Source: CAYZXL01 sp964482435
GTDB taxonomy: Bacteria > Auribacterota > JABMQX01
NCBI GenBank assembly: GCA_964482435.1
Contig: CAYZXL010000005.1
Coordinates: 100,940-164,939, forward strand
Reading direction: 5' to 3'
Length of the DNA: 64,000 bases
The position numbers were made by a program, and so were the translations under genes. Shown here piece by piece: positions 1-9,400 of this stretch (its first letter is position 1; the number at the start of each line of letters is the position of its first letter). The notes under the pieces are model-generated. The model ran no database searches and was not told the origin of the DNA. It worked only from the letters and a program-made list of their open reading frames with translations.

Positions 1-480
1 GTGAGCGATGGCCTGAGCAACTTTCAGTCTCTGTCGCATCCCCTTGCTATATGCCCCGATTCTTTTCTTCGCCTGCTCGCTCAGTCCAGCGGTCTCGAAG
101 GCGGCGTCAGCCCGTTTACGGGCAGCTTTCGGGCGAAATCCGGAAAGCCGCAGCATCGCCGTCAGGAAGGCGAGTCCTGTCATGCCCCGGTAGAAGTTAT
201 CAATGTCGGGACAATACCCCAGAAAGCGGTGCACGGAATAGCTTCCCCACGGGCGCATCCCGCGAATCCTGACTTCTCCCTGGCTCGGCCTTAACTGTCC
301 GGCGATGAGGTTGAGGAGAGTTGTCTTTCCTGCGCCATTTGGCCCCAGAAGCCCCGTCACGCCTGGCCTGATGGACAGCGTTATCTTGTTGACGCCGATA
401 ACCTCGCCGTACCATTTCGATAGGTCAACCGCCTCTATCGGAACGTTCGCGCCCGCCACTTTTGTGTTCTCCGACGTCAT
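1..480 (-). CDS. ABC transporter ATP-binding protein, 3' part outside window
   Basis: Nucleotide-binding subunit of an ABC-2 type transporter, cut by the left edge; 160 codons are visible. An ATG at 480 begins the reading frame. The Walker A motif GPNGAGKT is at residues 46-53 and the signature is SKGMRQ at about 145-150, a non-canonical LSGGQ of the kind common in ABC-2 export ATPases. Walker B, the H-loop and any C-terminal extension lie beyond the window. The start overlaps the stop of the upstream permease in an ATGA arrangement, so the two are translationally coupled. It is the second ATPase of the unit and may form a heterodimer with the first, or serve a second permease outside the window. 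The family assignment is secure; the substrate is unknown. Confidence 0.9.
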   Translation of the reverse strand, partial: MTSENTKVAGANVPIEAVDLSKWYGEVIGVNKITLSIRPGVTGLLGPNGAGKTTLLNLIAGQLRPSQGEVRIRGMRPWGSYSVHRFLGYCPDIDNFYRGMTGLAFLTAMLRLSGFRPKAARKRADAAFETAGLSEQAKKRIGAYSKGMRQRLKVAQAIAH

Positions 481-1547
481 TTCACCACCTGGACTCCTCT
501 AATTCTCCGAATCAATACCGTCGCACAGGCAAGCACGATAGCCACGAGGGCCACCAACGCCCACGCCCACGGTGCGTCATAAGACCTCTCCACTCCAAAG
601 ATTCTTTCCCCGACGCTCGTCCAGTTGTGCCGGAAAGAAACCAGCATGTAGTCATCGTTATGCGTGGAATTCCGCAAAAGGAGGGCGACAGCCGTCGAGA
701 ACACAAACACCGCTGCGCACCCGGAGGCTGCGCCCCGGACGCTCTCCGAAAGTGCCGAGAGCGCCAGAATCAGAAACGACCCGCTCAGGATAATTAGCAC
801 AGAGTACAGGCAAATTGCCCCCATTACCCACCAGTAGTGCCGGAAGTAAAGAGAATCCCCGACGAGTATCGCCTGAATTAAAAACAGAAGTATCCCCGGC
901 ACAAGCGTCACCATCGCCAGGAAAAACACCACGACCCCTAATTTCCCTAAGATATACTCGGCGTTTGTGATGGGCTTCGCCAGGTAGATTTGCAGGGCCT
1001 TAAACTTCACGTCCTTCGCAATCAAGCCTGCACCCACCACCAACAGCAGAAGAAACAAATACCGCGACTGCCATTCGAGAAACCCGCTGTAGAAACTCCC
1101 ACCAACACCCGGCGGGCGGATTCCCTTGATCTTTGTGCCCGTTGCCTTCGCCATAGCGAGTATTTTCTTGCTATTTTCCCCCTCCGGAACAACGACCCTC
1201 AAGTGCGAACCCTCATCGGAACACCGAAATTCTTCTTTGGAAAGCTTGCTCACGAACAGTTGCGGGTTGCCCTCGACTTCGACCTGATAAACCTTCCCCC
1301 CCGCCTCAGGCACCGGCGCGTGCCCGTCAATCTGCCTGACGAACTGGGAGACCTTTCCGAGGTGGGTTAGCCCGTATATGTAAACCGCTCCCGCGAAGAG
1401 CGGAAACAGGGCGAACGTGAATAGCAGTCTCACCGCTTTCTTCTTGAAGGCGGTCTTGATTCCGTACTTTGTTACCACCCACCATCGGAAAGCGTGCGAC
1501 TTCGACTGGCCTTCCCAGCGCTTATAGCTTTGGTCGTAAATCGGCAT
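477..1547 (-). CDS. ABC-2 type transporter permease with a large loop domain
   Basis: Membrane subunit of 356 residues. About six hydrophobic segments are visible (near residues 41-60, 162-177, 201-228, 240-265, 272-292 and 327-346). Between the first and second lies a soluble stretch of about 100 residues. Residues 85-144 of this loop match, with nearly identical spacing, the C-terminal extension of the neighbouring ATPase (KVYxVxVxGN, then VVVPE, KI, AK, G, I). The ATG at 1547 follows the TAG of that ATPase with no intervening base, and its own stop overlaps the next ATPase start, so all three genes form one operon. ABC-2 permeases of this shape usually export lipids, polymers or drugs, or act in Nos/Gld-like systems; nothing here fixes the substrate. 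Confidence 0.85.
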   Translation of the reverse strand: MPIYDQSYKRWEGQSKSHAFRWWVVTKYGIKTAFKKKAVRLLFTFALFPLFAGAVYIYGLTHLGKVSQFVRQIDGHAPVPEAGGKVYQVEVEGNPQLFVSKLSKEEFRCSDEGSHLRVVVPEGENSKKILAMAKATGTKIKGIRPPGVGGSFYSGFLEWQSRYLFLLLLVVGAGLIAKDVKFKALQIYLAKPITNAEYILGKLGVVVFFLAMVTLVPGILLFLIQAILVGDSLYFRHYWWVMGAICLYSVLIILSGSFLILALSALSESVRGAASGCAAVFVFSTAVALLLRNSTHNDDYMLVSFRHNWTSVGERIFGVERSYDAPWAWALVALVAIVLACATVLIRRIRGVQVVK

Positions 1548-2465
1548 CTATCTCTCTTCTCCGCCTTTCACGCTCTCGACGAAAACCTGTTCCAGCGAGC
1601 TTTTCTCGAAAACGAGGTGGCGTATCTGGCTGCCGCTGTCTTTTGCGGCAGAGAAAATCTTCGCTGCTCCTTCCTCCTCGGGAACGACGACCTTAATCAT
1701 CTCGTCCTTCCATTCCTTCCATTCGTATCCGTGGCTGACGAGCCGCTCACAGAAGCCCTCTCTGTTCCCTCGCACTCTGACCTCATAGACCTTTCGGTTG
1801 ACTCCCTTCAGCTCGGCGATGTCGCCGTGGGTCACGACCTTTCCCCTGTTCAGTACAACGACCTCCTCGCAGACCGCCTCTACGTCCGGCAGCAGGTGCG
1901 TTGAAACGAGCACTCCAATGCCCTTCTCGCGCGAGATGTCCCGGATAAGATGCAGCATCTCCTCTCTTCCCGCCGGGTCCATTCCATTCGTCGGCTCGTC
2001 GAGAAGAAGGAGCTTCGGGTCGTGTATCAGCGCCTGCGCCAGCTTGATTCTCTGCTTCATCCCCGCCGAGAACGTCTCCACGTTCCGGTATCTCGCCTCG
2101 CCCAGTCCCACATAGTAAAGAATTTCGTGCGCTCGCTGCGTCGCGTCATCTTTCGGGATTCCGCACAGTTCCCCGAAATACGTCAGGAATCGAACCGCGC
2201 TCATGTCGGGAATCAAGCAGTCGTCCTCGGGAAGGTATCCCACAAGCTGCCGAACCGACAGCCGCTCGTTGAGAATGCTTCGCCCTAAGACCCTGCCTGT
2301 CCCCTTAGCTGGCCTGAGAAAACCGAGCAGTCCCCGGATCAGCGTCGTCTTTCCCGCGCCGTTCGGGCCAAGGAGGCCGACGGCAGGCCCCTCCACAGAA
2401 AAACTCACATCATCGAGAGCTACCGTCGCGCCATACCGGACTGTCAGTCCTTCGATCTCAATCAT
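1548..2465 (-). CDS. ABC-2 type transporter ATP-binding protein with C-terminal extension
   Basis: ATPase subunit of 305 residues, first gene of the three-gene exporter operon. Walker A GPNGAGKT is at residues 33-40, signature SAGMKQ at about 133-138, Walker B LLLLDE at 152-157 and the H-loop histidine at about 190. Residues 1-220 are a normal nucleotide-binding domain. Residues 223-305 are an extra domain; part of it (225-282) recurs in the loop of the partner permease. C-terminal extensions are common in ABC-2 ATPases, but sharing one with the permease is unusual. The ATG at 2465 is the likely start. The 630 bases upstream contain no gene, so a promoter is expected there. Confidence 0.93.
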   Translation of the reverse strand: MIEIEGLTVRYGATVALDDVSFSVEGPAVGLLGPNGAGKTTLIRGLLGFLRPAKGTGRVLGRSILNERLSVRQLVGYLPEDDCLIPDMSAVRFLTYFGELCGIPKDDATQRAHEILYYVGLGEARYRNVETFSAGMKQRIKLAQALIHDPKLLLLDEPTNGMDPAGREEMLHLIRDISREKGIGVLVSTHLLPDVEAVCEEVVVLNRGKVVTHGDIAELKGVNRKVYEVRVRGNREGFCERLVSHGYEWKEWKDEMIKVVVPEEEGAAKIFSAAKDSGSQIRHLVFEKSSLEQVFVESVKGGEER

Positions 2466-3098
2466 TTCTGCCTTTCAGCTCCGCAACTCGTCAACTTCTC
2501 CAAGATTCTACCACACTGGCGGGTCTCCCGCCCCCGACAATAGTTCTCCCTCAGTACTGCCCCACGTATTCCCGGCGGGAGGCGCTACTGGCCTGCCCTG
2601 GGCCGAGGTAATCTGCGATTCCCGACACGGGAGCTTTGGAGTGCTCAACCGCGGCTTGAGCCTTCCAAAGCGGGAGCGCAGCTCCCGCACTCCATAAGTC
2701 CCTGCGTCGGCTGGCGCAGGCAACGCCGGACTTTTTCAAAATACCCCTGCCCACGACTGAGGGAATCGTCCCTGACTCGCCCAGCCGTTCGCGCGGCATT
2801 CGGCTTCACCTCGAAGGGACCTTGGCGAGGGTTCAAGTCCACAGCTCTTCGGTAACACATTCGCCCACCGTCCAGCGCTCTGCCCCATCTCTATATTATG
2901 ACGATTCTGAACCGCCTCTTCAGAGAAATTCCGCCTCGTTCGCAGGATTTGTCGAACCTCCCCTCGTTCACTTGCCCGCCGTCAGTTCTTCGCCCTCTTG
3001 TTCGACCGAGGAGGTCCTTCCCATCCCACCTCGCCCGGGCCTGCGCATCGCACCGCCCGCCAGCTAAGCGCAAGGTCCCAAATGGGGAGCAATGAATT
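2466..3098. other. Intergenic region with a palindromic repeat
   Basis: No supportable gene. The short open frames on both strands lack family resemblance and good ribosome-binding sites. It lies between two minus-strand genes and should hold the promoter of the ABC exporter operon. It contains one copy of a dispersed palindromic repeat at 2631-2693. An AT-rich spot near 2890-2900 is the only promoter-like composition seen, and I could not assign convincing -35 and -10 boxes. Confidence 0.5.
2631..2693 (-). repeat. Dispersed palindromic repeat A, copy 1
   Basis: About 63 bases. The inner part is a perfect 8-bp stem GCGGGAGC / GCTCCCGC (2670-2677 and 2681-2688) with a 3-base loop, flanked by GGAGTGC/GCACTCC-type ends. 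The reverse complement of this copy aligns over its whole length with 10027-10087, including the linker around AAGGCTCAAGC. It looks like a REP-like mobile or structural intergenic element. Confidence 0.7.
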
Positions 3099-3470
3099 TC
3101 AGCGTGTCGAAGAAAATGCGTCCTTGATAAGCTCGATTTCCGGAGGCCCTTTCTCGGGAAGGACGATCCCGACAAAGTCAAACCTCCAGTCCTGCTCGAG
3201 CAGCTTGTATCTATGCAAGTAATACCGAGCGGCGCGCGTCGCGTGGCGCTTCTTCTCGTAACTCAGCGTCTCAAACGGAGGACCGTGTTTCCCGGAAGAA
3301 AGCGTTCGCACTTCCACAAACGCAATCGTCTTTCTGTCCTGTGCGATGATGTCAATTTCGCCAGCCGGGCAGGAGTAGTTTATCGCGCGGATGCGGTATC
3401 CCTGTCTCCGCAGAAAATTGCGGGCGATTTTCTCACCTTTTTTGCCCAGGTCCTCGGTTTCCTTTGTCAT
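3099..3470 (-). CDS. YraN/UPF0102 family protein
   Basis: Small protein of 123 residues from the ATG at 3470, the start chosen because MTKETEDLGKKGEKIA is the usual N-terminus of the family; the frame stays open a further 30 codons upstream with no family resemblance. Family hallmarks are the N-terminal G-x-x-GE-x-x-A helix, the AGEIDIIA strand and the FVEVR strand about ten residues on, which together make the restriction-endonuclease-like PD-(D/E)xK core. YraN proteins are widespread and usually lie near rnhB, rplS or topA; none of these is here, so this gene is out of its common context. The molecular role of the family is not established. It is probably a cytoplasmic nucleic-acid-binding or nuclease protein. 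Confidence 0.88.
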   Translation of the reverse strand: MTKETEDLGKKGEKIARNFLRRQGYRIRAINYSCPAGEIDIIAQDRKTIAFVEVRTLSSGKHGPPFETLSYEKKRHATRAARYYLHRYKLLEQDWRFDFVGIVLPEKGPPEIELIKDAFSSTR

Positions 3471-3786
3471 GGCCCGCACGCTCCCACTGAGTGAGTTGCC
3501 CAGGAGGACACAACCCTGGTCCATTAGTATGCCGCGCCTTGTCTCGGGATAGCAAGCCATGTGGGCGCTCCGGTGCCGGCCGCCGGTCCATCAAGCGGTC
3601 CCTTCCTCGCTACGGAGTGCGGGCAAGGAGCCTCCTGGCGCAGGAATCTTGTTCTTCCCCTGGAAAAGGGTTGACAGCGTGCATGCGGGGCCGATAGCCT
3701 TTTCTTGTAGGAGGTAGGTGAGGAGCGTTTCACGACAGGGGAGAGGCCGGATTTACCGGAACCGCGGAGGAGCGTTGGAAGATTCC

Positions 3787-4968
3787 ATGAACATAGCCGT
3801 CATCCACGATTACCAGCCGAACCTGGGGGGTACGACCGAGGTCGTCATCCGAATGGCGAGGGCCCTGACAAGAAGAGGGCACTCGTGCAGGCTGATCACT
3901 CACCCCGAGTCGTGGGTATCAGAGCGGGACAAAGAGAGTATCGAGCTGATCTACGCGCCGAGGTTCAGGATTACGTTCATGGAGTACATCTCCCACCACT
4001 CTGTGAAGGTGGGAAAAATCGTTTCGCTCTATGAGAAAGGCAGCATAGACCTGTGCCACGCTCATTACGCCCTGCCCTACGGGTTGACCGCGTATCTTGC
4101 CAAGCAGACCTGTGGGACTCCTTACGTGCTGACGCTTCACGGCACGGACGTTCATCGCCTTGCCTCCATTCCGTCCCTGAGGCCGGTTATGAGATTGTGC
4201 CTGGAAAACGCCGATGCGGTCACCACGGTTTGCAGGTACCTGAAGGGCCGGGCGAAGGCAAAGCTTGGCCTGCGGAATCCGATCACGGTCATCCCGAATT
4301 TCGTGGACACCGCGCGCTTTCGCAAGCTCCCGCGGTCTCGAGCCTTAAGGAGGGAATTTCGCATCCCGTCGGGGACCTCGGTGGTAACGCATATCTCTAA
4401 CTACGCAGCAATCAAGAATACATTGATAATCCCGGATATCGCGCGGCTCGTGGTTCCCCGGCACCCCAAAACAGTCTTTCTCATGGTCGGCGAACGGTTA
4501 GGAGAAACCGGCTATGACCTCGAGAGGCTCAAGAAGAGGGTGTCAGACCTGCGCCTGGACCGGCACTTCCGATTTGTTGGGAGGCGAGCGGACATTCCCC
4601 GGGTCTTGAGCATATCGGAGGCGACGCTGTTGACTTCTTTGAACGAGGGGGCGCCCCTGGCAGTGCTGGAGTCGCTTGCCATGGGTGTTCCGGTAGTCTC
4701 ATCGAAGGTCGGAGGGATACCGGAGCTTGTGAAGCACGGGGTGAACGGGCTTCTCGTCGAGTCCCAGAATGTTGAGAAGTATGCGGAATTCATCTTACAG
4801 CTTGTCCTGGACCATGAGTTGAGGTCCAAACTCGGGAGGAAGGCAGAGAAAACCATTCACCAGAAGTACTCAGAAGACGTGGTCGTCTCCCAATACCTGG
4901 AGTTGTACGAGTCGGTGCAGAAACGTTCCGGCAAGAGGGGCCGCGGCAGGCGTACCCGCCGTGCATAG
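3787..4968 (+). CDS. Glycosyltransferase family 4 protein
   Basis: GT-B fold glycosyltransferase of 393 residues. The N-terminal half starts with a Rossmann strand (MNIAVIHDYQP) and a glycine-rich acceptor loop (NLGGTTEV), and carries TLHGTDVHR typical of GT4 acceptor domains. The C-terminal half carries the E-x7-E donor motif: Glu287 in NEGAPLAVLES and Glu295, followed by GVPVVSSKVGGIPELV. It should transfer a sugar from a nucleotide donor to a lipid-linked or polysaccharide acceptor at the cytoplasmic membrane face. The ATG at 3787 is preferred over the frame opening at 3718 because the protein then begins at the fold start and has GGAAGA upstream. It stands alone, with no polysaccharide operon in the window. 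Confidence 0.92.
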   Translation: MNIAVIHDYQPNLGGTTEVVIRMARALTRRGHSCRLITHPESWVSERDKESIELIYAPRFRITFMEYISHHSVKVGKIVSLYEKGSIDLCHAHYALPYGLTAYLAKQTCGTPYVLTLHGTDVHRLASIPSLRPVMRLCLENADAVTTVCRYLKGRAKAKLGLRNPITVIPNFVDTARFRKLPRSRALRREFRIPSGTSVVTHISNYAAIKNTLIIPDIARLVVPRHPKTVFLMVGERLGETGYDLERLKKRVSDLRLDRHFRFVGRRADIPRVLSISEATLLTSLNEGAPLAVLESLAMGVPVVSSKVGGIPELVKHGVNGLLVESQNVEKYAEFILQLVLDHELRSKLGRKAEKTIHQKYSEDVVVSQYLELYESVQKRSGKRGRGRRTRRA

Positions 4969-5077
4969 CGGCCATCTCGCCGGGTGAATGGACATTGCGA
5001 CGCTGCGCAGGGCGACAGCACCTGCGCCCGCAATGAGAGACAGCGAGGAAGGCAGTTGAATTCAAGAGGGCGAGACA

Positions 5078-6433
5078 GTGAAACTGAGCAGACGTGACTT
5101 TTTGAAGGGAGCGGCGGCGATTGCTGCGGCTGGATTTTTGCCCGAAAGGCGGCTCTACGCCTCGGCCGGGTGGGCGCATCGGGTCCTTCGGGTGCACAAT
5201 CCGTTAGCGAGCTTCTTCGACGTGATTGACTTCCAGTTCCAGAAAGATGTGCCCGAGACCTACTACGGTAATTTTGTCAACCAGCAAATCGTTTACGAGA
5301 TGTTCGATCGTGCCCTCTGTGCTTTCACCGGAGACGATAGCCCTGTCGCAGCCATGCGAAGGCTGCTCCCCTACAAACCCGGAGAGCGCATCTTCATCAA
5401 AATCAATTTCACGTGCGGATACAATCTCTGGCAGGGGAAATGGGAGACAATCAACTGGGATTTGCACTACAACGATACCGACGCTATTGCTGAACCGATA
5501 AATGCGACCATCAGGTCGCTCGTCAGAATCGGAGTCCCCCAGGAAATGATTGGCATTGGCGACGCATCTTGGTCAGAAGGGTATCCCGACTCAGAAAAGC
5601 GAACTCCTCGCCTCACACCGAACCGTGTCGCAAAAAAGATAAAAGCCGCCTTCCCCTCCGTCGTTCTCTACCGCTCTTCATTCATCCCCGACGGGAACGG
5701 AATCACCTGGACGAGCAACGACCCCAACGCAATCGTCAAGTTCCGCGACCCGCTCATTGACCGCCGCAAACAGCGCGTCACCAGCCACCGCCTCCCCGAT
5801 CAGCTCATCTCCGCCCAGCACATGATAAATATCCCGCTCATGAAACGGCACGACCAGGCAGGGACAACAGGAGCCTTAAAGAACAATTTCGGGACAATCG
5901 CCAGTTGCAGCTATTTCCACGAACCTCAATACGCCGGTGAGGGCAAGCCGGGCGCGATGTTCAGCAGAGACGCCAACCCTGCGGTTGACATCTGGCTCAA
6001 TCCCCACGTCGGAGCAAAGACCCGCCTCATCGTCTGCGACGGGATTTTCGGCGGATGGAACTGGGGAAACAACCCGCCCATTGGCTGGAAGCAATTCGAC
6101 AACCGCTCTCCCAACTGCCTGCTTTTGGGCATTGACCCCGTCGCCATGGACAGCGTCATCTTCGACCACGTTACCGAATCCCTATCCGAGAAAGTAAAGG
6201 ATTATCCTCCGCCGAACATGCTCTTCGACGCCGCAAAAGTCGGCCTCGGCCGCCACGAATCCCGCAAAACCCCCATCGCGGGCTACAAAACCATTGACTA
6301 CCTCGAAATCAACCAAAAGTCCAACGAATCCAGACTCCGCAAGCTCGCTGGGTTGAAAAACAAATTCAAATCCGGCAGTAAAACGATGGAGGAAATCCGG
6401 GACCTCCTGAAAGAGTCCCAAATGGTCCCATAG
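5078..6433 (+). CDS. Tat-exported DUF362 domain protein
   Basis: 451 residues from a GTG start at 5078, preceded by GAGGG at suitable spacing. The N-terminus is a twin-arginine signal (SRRDFLKG at residues 4-11 followed by an alanine-rich hydrophobic stretch), so it is folded and exported by Tat. The rest matches DUF362 proteins: a FIKINFT-like strand near residue 110, ISAQHMINIPLMKRH in the middle, and a segment on a locally conserved aspartate (LLGIDPVAMDS). Many DUF362 proteins carry iron-sulfur clusters, but no ferredoxin cysteine pairs are visible here, so this is the cluster-less exported form. The function is unknown. It has no obvious operon partner; the next gene is convergent. Confidence 0.85.
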   Translation: MKLSRRDFLKGAAAIAAAGFLPERRLYASAGWAHRVLRVHNPLASFFDVIDFQFQKDVPETYYGNFVNQQIVYEMFDRALCAFTGDDSPVAAMRRLLPYKPGERIFIKINFTCGYNLWQGKWETINWDLHYNDTDAIAEPINATIRSLVRIGVPQEMIGIGDASWSEGYPDSEKRTPRLTPNRVAKKIKAAFPSVVLYRSSFIPDGNGITWTSNDPNAIVKFRDPLIDRRKQRVTSHRLPDQLISAQHMINIPLMKRHDQAGTTGALKNNFGTIASCSYFHEPQYAGEGKPGAMFSRDANPAVDIWLNPHVGAKTRLIVCDGIFGGWNWGNNPPIGWKQFDNRSPNCLLLGIDPVAMDSVIFDHVTESLSEKVKDYPPPNMLFDAAKVGLGRHESRKTPIAGYKTIDYLEINQKSNESRLRKLAGLKNKFKSGSKTMEEIRDLLKESQMVP

Positions 6434-6477
6434 TTTTTCTCCCGCGCTCCATTCCGGCGCCCGCCTCTCCGCAGGAG

Positions 6478-9400
6478 TCACTTCTCCCCGGCACCTTCTC
6501 GCTCCTCCTCTTCCCTTTCCACATAGATGTCCCCCACATCAACCTCGTGTTCACCCACAGGCGGAGGGGGGGCGACGATATCCAGGCTTTTCAGCCCGGG
6601 TACCATACCGGGTGGTGTAAGAGGAACAACCGTGAGCGGGTAACCACCGCTGTTGCCCTCACGCGGCACCTCAAGGACAAAGATTCCGTTCTGGGTGACG
6701 TGCGTGCCGTCCTTCGTACGTATCTCGGCGTACAGCAGGGGCTTGCCCGTCTCCCTCAGCCGGAGGCGGCCCCGAATGATGTAGTACGTCCCCAGATTTA
6801 CTTCAATGTAATACTCTTGCCCCTCGACAACTTCGATCTCCTCATGATACGGTAGGTAGTACCCTGAGGCATTGACATAAAAGGCGCACGGTCCCACTGG
6901 AACGCTTTCGAAGGAGAACGCACCTTCAGAGTCGGTTGTTTTTCGGGACGCCGGTCTGCCCTCCCGGTGTATGATGGCATGCGCACCAACAATAGGACTT
7001 CGGGTCTCAGCATCAACAACACGGCCACGAATGGCGCCCATGGCGGGAAGGCGTATGACCAAGGACTCCTCCCCAAGGCGAGCATCGAGAGGTTTCAGCG
7101 GAAACGATTGTGTCTCTAGAGACAGCGTCACATGCCCTTCCGGCGGAAGGTCCTTATTCTCCCATGGGATCGCAGCTTTGGCTTCGGGATCCCAGCGCTT
7201 CACCTTTGTATCTGCCCACTGCCTGTAAGACGCGACGGGAGGTAGGGTCAGCACTGCCCGTGAAGCACAAAGATCGAAATCCCCATGCTCTCCCAGGAAC
7301 AGGTTGAAAGATTGTGACGAGCTCGAATGAAAAGTGAGGTCGAAGGACGCATATTGGTCTCGCAACGGCGTCCCCTCCGCCCGCACGACCTTGCCGCGGA
7401 CATAGGCTTTCTCGAGCCTGACCTGCAAACCGGAAACCGGCGCATCTTCGGTGACCGTTACCCATTCCTCCCCCAAAAAAAGTGACGCCACTGCGTTTGC
7501 TCCCCCAACCCTCTTTTGGGCTCGGATTAACCATAGGCCACCGGCCACCGCAGAAAACTCGAAGTTCCCCTCCGAGTCGGACCGCGTTCGTGCTCGGGGG
7601 GAAAATGACAACCCCCATGACTTGTCATCGGAAGCACTCGGCTCGGCCAGCTCAACCACGGCAGAACTCACCGGTCGGCCCGATTCATCGAGAACTACGC
7701 CGGCTATGGTGGTCCCTGAAGACTCCGGTTTCGGCTCCGAGGGCTTGAGACGCACGTCAATCGGGAAGCCACCCGCCAACAGAGTCTCATAGTGGTCCAT
7801 CTCCGGCTGAACCGGCTCGGTGCCACGCACGCTCGCAATCGTGAATATAGCGTTACACGAACCGCTCTCGTCGTTCCAGTCTGCTCTCACGTAAAACTGT
7901 GCGTACCGTCCCCCTGTGACCGCAGGTGTCACGGGGACGGTCCTGTATTCTCCCTTCTCGTCAGCATGGTATTCGACGTCAGATACGGCGACTTTCGCGC
8001 CCGCGGCGAACTCCCCCGATGATCGAAAGATTCTGCCATGGAGGGATGCGGCCGGGCAAAAATAAAGCCGCAATTCGGACGGCTCGCTCTGTCCGCTCTC
8101 TGAAACATTGATACGCCCCCCTGAACCCATGGATGCGAAGCCGGGCATGTACTCCAAATACTCCCAGTATCCCGGAAGCAGAAGTAAAGTGAATTTGCCG
8201 TCTTGGTCCGAGATTGCTGTTTGACCGAGAGCGTCGCGAAAAAGACGACGAATCCCGGATCTGGCGTCTGCCACGATCTCGACGCCGGCAAGAGGTTGCC
8301 GAGTCACGACGTTCACCGTGGTCCCGTCAATGCGCGTAGGCGATTCGAGGTGGACATCAATTTCCAGCCCTCCCCCGTCAAGTGGGACCGGCGCCTCCTG
8401 CAACCCCATCCAGCCCTCTGCTTTTGCGATCAGGTAGAATGTCTGGGCGCCGGGAAGATGATCGAACGAAAAGCGCGCCTTACCGTCGGTGACGGTCTCC
8501 TTCTCCCACGCACAGGAAATTCGGCAGTTTGGTGCGAGGGTGACAGAAATTCCGACGGCAGGGTGGTCTTCGCCGGGACCATAGTATGCATGACCGAAGA
8601 TCGTACCTTCTGGTTCCATAGTTACTTCGATCTGCTCACCCTCTGCTTCCTTCGGACGCGCCAGCAAGTACGTGTCCGCCTGGTAGTAACCTTCCGCCTC
8701 GGCCTTGACCCAGTAGATGCCATCAGCGTAAAGCGGAAGGGAGAACTTCCCGTCCTTGGAGGATGTTGCCTCAAGGGTCCGCACGGCTTCGCCAGATTCC
8801 GAGAAGACCCTTGCAGTTACCTTCGCCGCCGGAATAGCTGTTCCGTCCTTCTTCCGCACACTGCCGGGGACTGTGCCTTCCTTCTCCACCGGCTTCGCCC
8901 AACTCGCCCGACCCCAGAGCCATGTAAGTGTCTGTCCGAGGAATGCCTTCAGCTCCATTTCCTCGATCAAAGGTCCCGGGCGGAAAGGGAAGTTCCAGTG
9001 AACGACGCCGCCGTCGCCTAAAGGAATTAACCGCACCGCCGGCAATTCGGGACGCCGGAAGCAGAAAAGGGGCAAAGCTTCATCCTGCCTGGCGTAGAGA
9101 ACCTTCGCTGATGGCCCCATCCATTCCTGCCATTGTCCAATCTCGAGGCCAGGGGCGATAGGATGCGAAACCAACAGCCGAACCTCCTCAGCACCTAACG
9201 GATCCGAATACGGCGATTCCGGCGCCACCAGTGTGGCAGAGCGGCTCGGCTTCAATTGGAGTAAAGCTTCCAGTTCCTCTGATGGTTTCCCGTCTTCAGG
9301 GGATGGCATAATCAGCCACCCGCCCGGCATCAGATATTCTTTCAATAGAACAACCTGCCAAGCGCTGAGGTCCCCGTCGGCCACCACAATGGTGTTCAGC

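Noticed and set aside
2880..3090. Possible structured RNA upstream of the ABC operon
   Set aside because: Checked on both strands for RNase P, SRP, tmRNA and 6S signatures; none of the conserved cores is present.
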